A stretch of DNA of 6,684 bases, from assembly GCA_030614505.1 (NCBI GenBank), contig JAUWTX010000117.1:1-6684 (forward strand), given 5' to 3'. The translations under genes were made by a program, and so were the position numbers. Shown in pieces: positions 6,257 to 6,684 of the stretch (position 1 is its first letter; the number at the start of each line of letters is the position of its first letter). The notes beneath the pieces are model-generated. The model was not told the origin of the DNA, ran no database searches, and saw only the letters and a program-made list of their open reading frames with translations. This DNA comes from Desulfuromonadales bacterium. GTDB taxonomy: Bacteria; Desulfobacterota; Desulfuromonadia; Desulfuromonadales; BM103.

Positions 6257-6619
6257 TTAATTAGCTAGTGCTTTTTGAGTAATATACAGAAGACTTTGTC
6301 GACGGATTGGTTTAACCAGATAGTCTAACGCACCATATTGTCTTGCTTTGAAAATGGCTTTGGAGTTCAGGTTGCCTGTAATAATCACTACCGCACAATC
6401 CGGCTGCAGTACTTTGATCCCTTCAATTGCGTCTATGCCATTATCACTGCCAAACCCTACGTCGAGAAAAAGAACACCAAAGGGTTCTGCCTGCATTTTC
6501 TTTATGCAGTTGGATAGAGAGTCTGCCGCTTCAACCTGATAACCTGCCTCATGTAAAAATTCTGAAAAAGTAGAACGTATACTTTCCTCGTCATCAGCGA
6601 TTAGTATTTTTTCTTTCAT
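6257..6619 (-). CDS. Single-domain response regulator (receiver only)
   Basis: This 120-residue protein consists of one CheY-like receiver domain and nothing else. All key residues are present: the acidic pair D9/D10 in ILIADDEES, the phospho-acceptor D53 in VLFLDVGF, the switch threonine T81 in VVIITGN, the aromatic Y100 and the lysine K103 in YLVKP. It should therefore be phosphorylated on D53 by a sensor histidine kinase. With no DNA-binding or enzymatic output domain, it must act by protein contact, in a phosphorelay or as a CheY-type switch. The partner is not visible. The start is supported by GAGGGAG one base before the ATG. That ATG overlaps by four bases (ATGA) the stop of a frame entering from the right edge, suggesting translational coupling to an upstream gene, possibly a kinase. 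The frame is complete at both ends. Confidence 0.92.
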   Translation of the reverse strand: MKEKILIADDEESIRSTFSEFLHEAGYQVEAADSLSNCIKKMQAEPFGVLFLDVGFGSDNGIDAIEGIKVLQPDCAVVIITGNLNSKAIFKARQYGALDYLVKPIRRQSLLYITQKALAN

Positions 6620-6684
6620 GCTCCCTCATTTTTCCAGGTAGTTGTTGCTTTGAAACCAGTGTTCTTAATAAAGAGATTGAGCAA
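6616..6684 (-). CDS. Possible C-terminal tail of an upstream gene (partial)
   Basis: On the minus strand a frame is open from the window edge for 22 codons (ending TTTWKNEGA) and stops with TGA at 6616-6618. It shares ATGA with the receiver gene start. The four-base overlap is the usual arrangement of coupled genes in an operon. The visible residues carry no recognisable domain, and 22 open codons can arise by chance, so identity is unknown. A sensor kinase is a contextual guess only. Confidence 0.4.
   Translation of the reverse strand: MLNLFIKNTGFKATTTWKNEGA

Noticed and set aside
6597..6684. Second open frame on the minus strand at the right edge, running into the receiver gene
   Set aside because: It would overlap the receiver gene by over 20 bases and has no recognisable motif; the other frame with the ATGA overlap is a more natural gene junction.
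1..6684. CRISPR array, tRNA/rRNA genes, insertion sequences
   Set aside because: No regularly spaced repeats, tRNA-like sequences, transposase motifs or long terminal inverted repeats were seen on either strand.

Overview
The window most likely comes from a Desulfuromonadales/Geobacter-type bacterium (Desulfobacterota). This is an inference from three things: a small protein at the left edge that resembles a short family I associate with Geobacter genomes, an AcnA-type aconitase (these bacteria oxidise acetate through the TCA cycle), and an iron-sulfur DUF362 protein with two ferredoxin motifs. Base composition is moderate in the central genes and clearly more AT-rich at both ends (about 1-285 and 5950-6684).

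Left part, all on the minus strand. At 1-110 is the start of a small conserved protein that runs off the window. A 174-bp spacer with a candidate promoter separates it from a DUF362/2x[4Fe-4S] protein (285-1412). Next come a small BamE/SmpA-like lipoprotein (1526-1795), followed by a strong intrinsic terminator (1458-1484), and an MscS-family mechanosensitive channel (1870-2976). The channel and lipoprotein are 74 bp apart and could be co-transcribed. The terminator between the lipoprotein and DUF362 genes suggests that DUF362 is partly or wholly a separate unit.

Centre. A 226-bp divergent spacer (2977-3202) holds two perfect inverted repeats and candidate -10 elements. It precedes acnA (3203-5869, plus strand), an intact 888-residue aconitate hydratase with all cluster cysteines and active-site signatures. 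A strong hairpin (5886-5915) follows it.

Right part. The 387 bp between acnA and the next gene contain no intact gene. They carry an optimal Shine-Dalgarno with a 34-codon reading frame and, in a different frame, the C-terminal half of a rhodanese-like domain. I read this as a decayed rhodanese gene. Its 3' end holds a perfect 15-nt hairpin flanked exactly by 7-bp direct repeats. The minus-strand gene at 6257-6619 is a stand-alone receiver domain. Its start codon overlaps (ATGA) the stop of a reading frame that enters from beyond the right edge.

Apart from acnA as a TCA-cycle enzyme and the channel/lipoprotein pair as envelope proteins, the genes do not form one obvious pathway. I found no mobile element, CRISPR array, RNA gene or convincing new multi-gene system. 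The points most worth following up are the missed small gene at the edge, the rhodanese remnant with its hairpin footprint, and the palindromes upstream of acnA.
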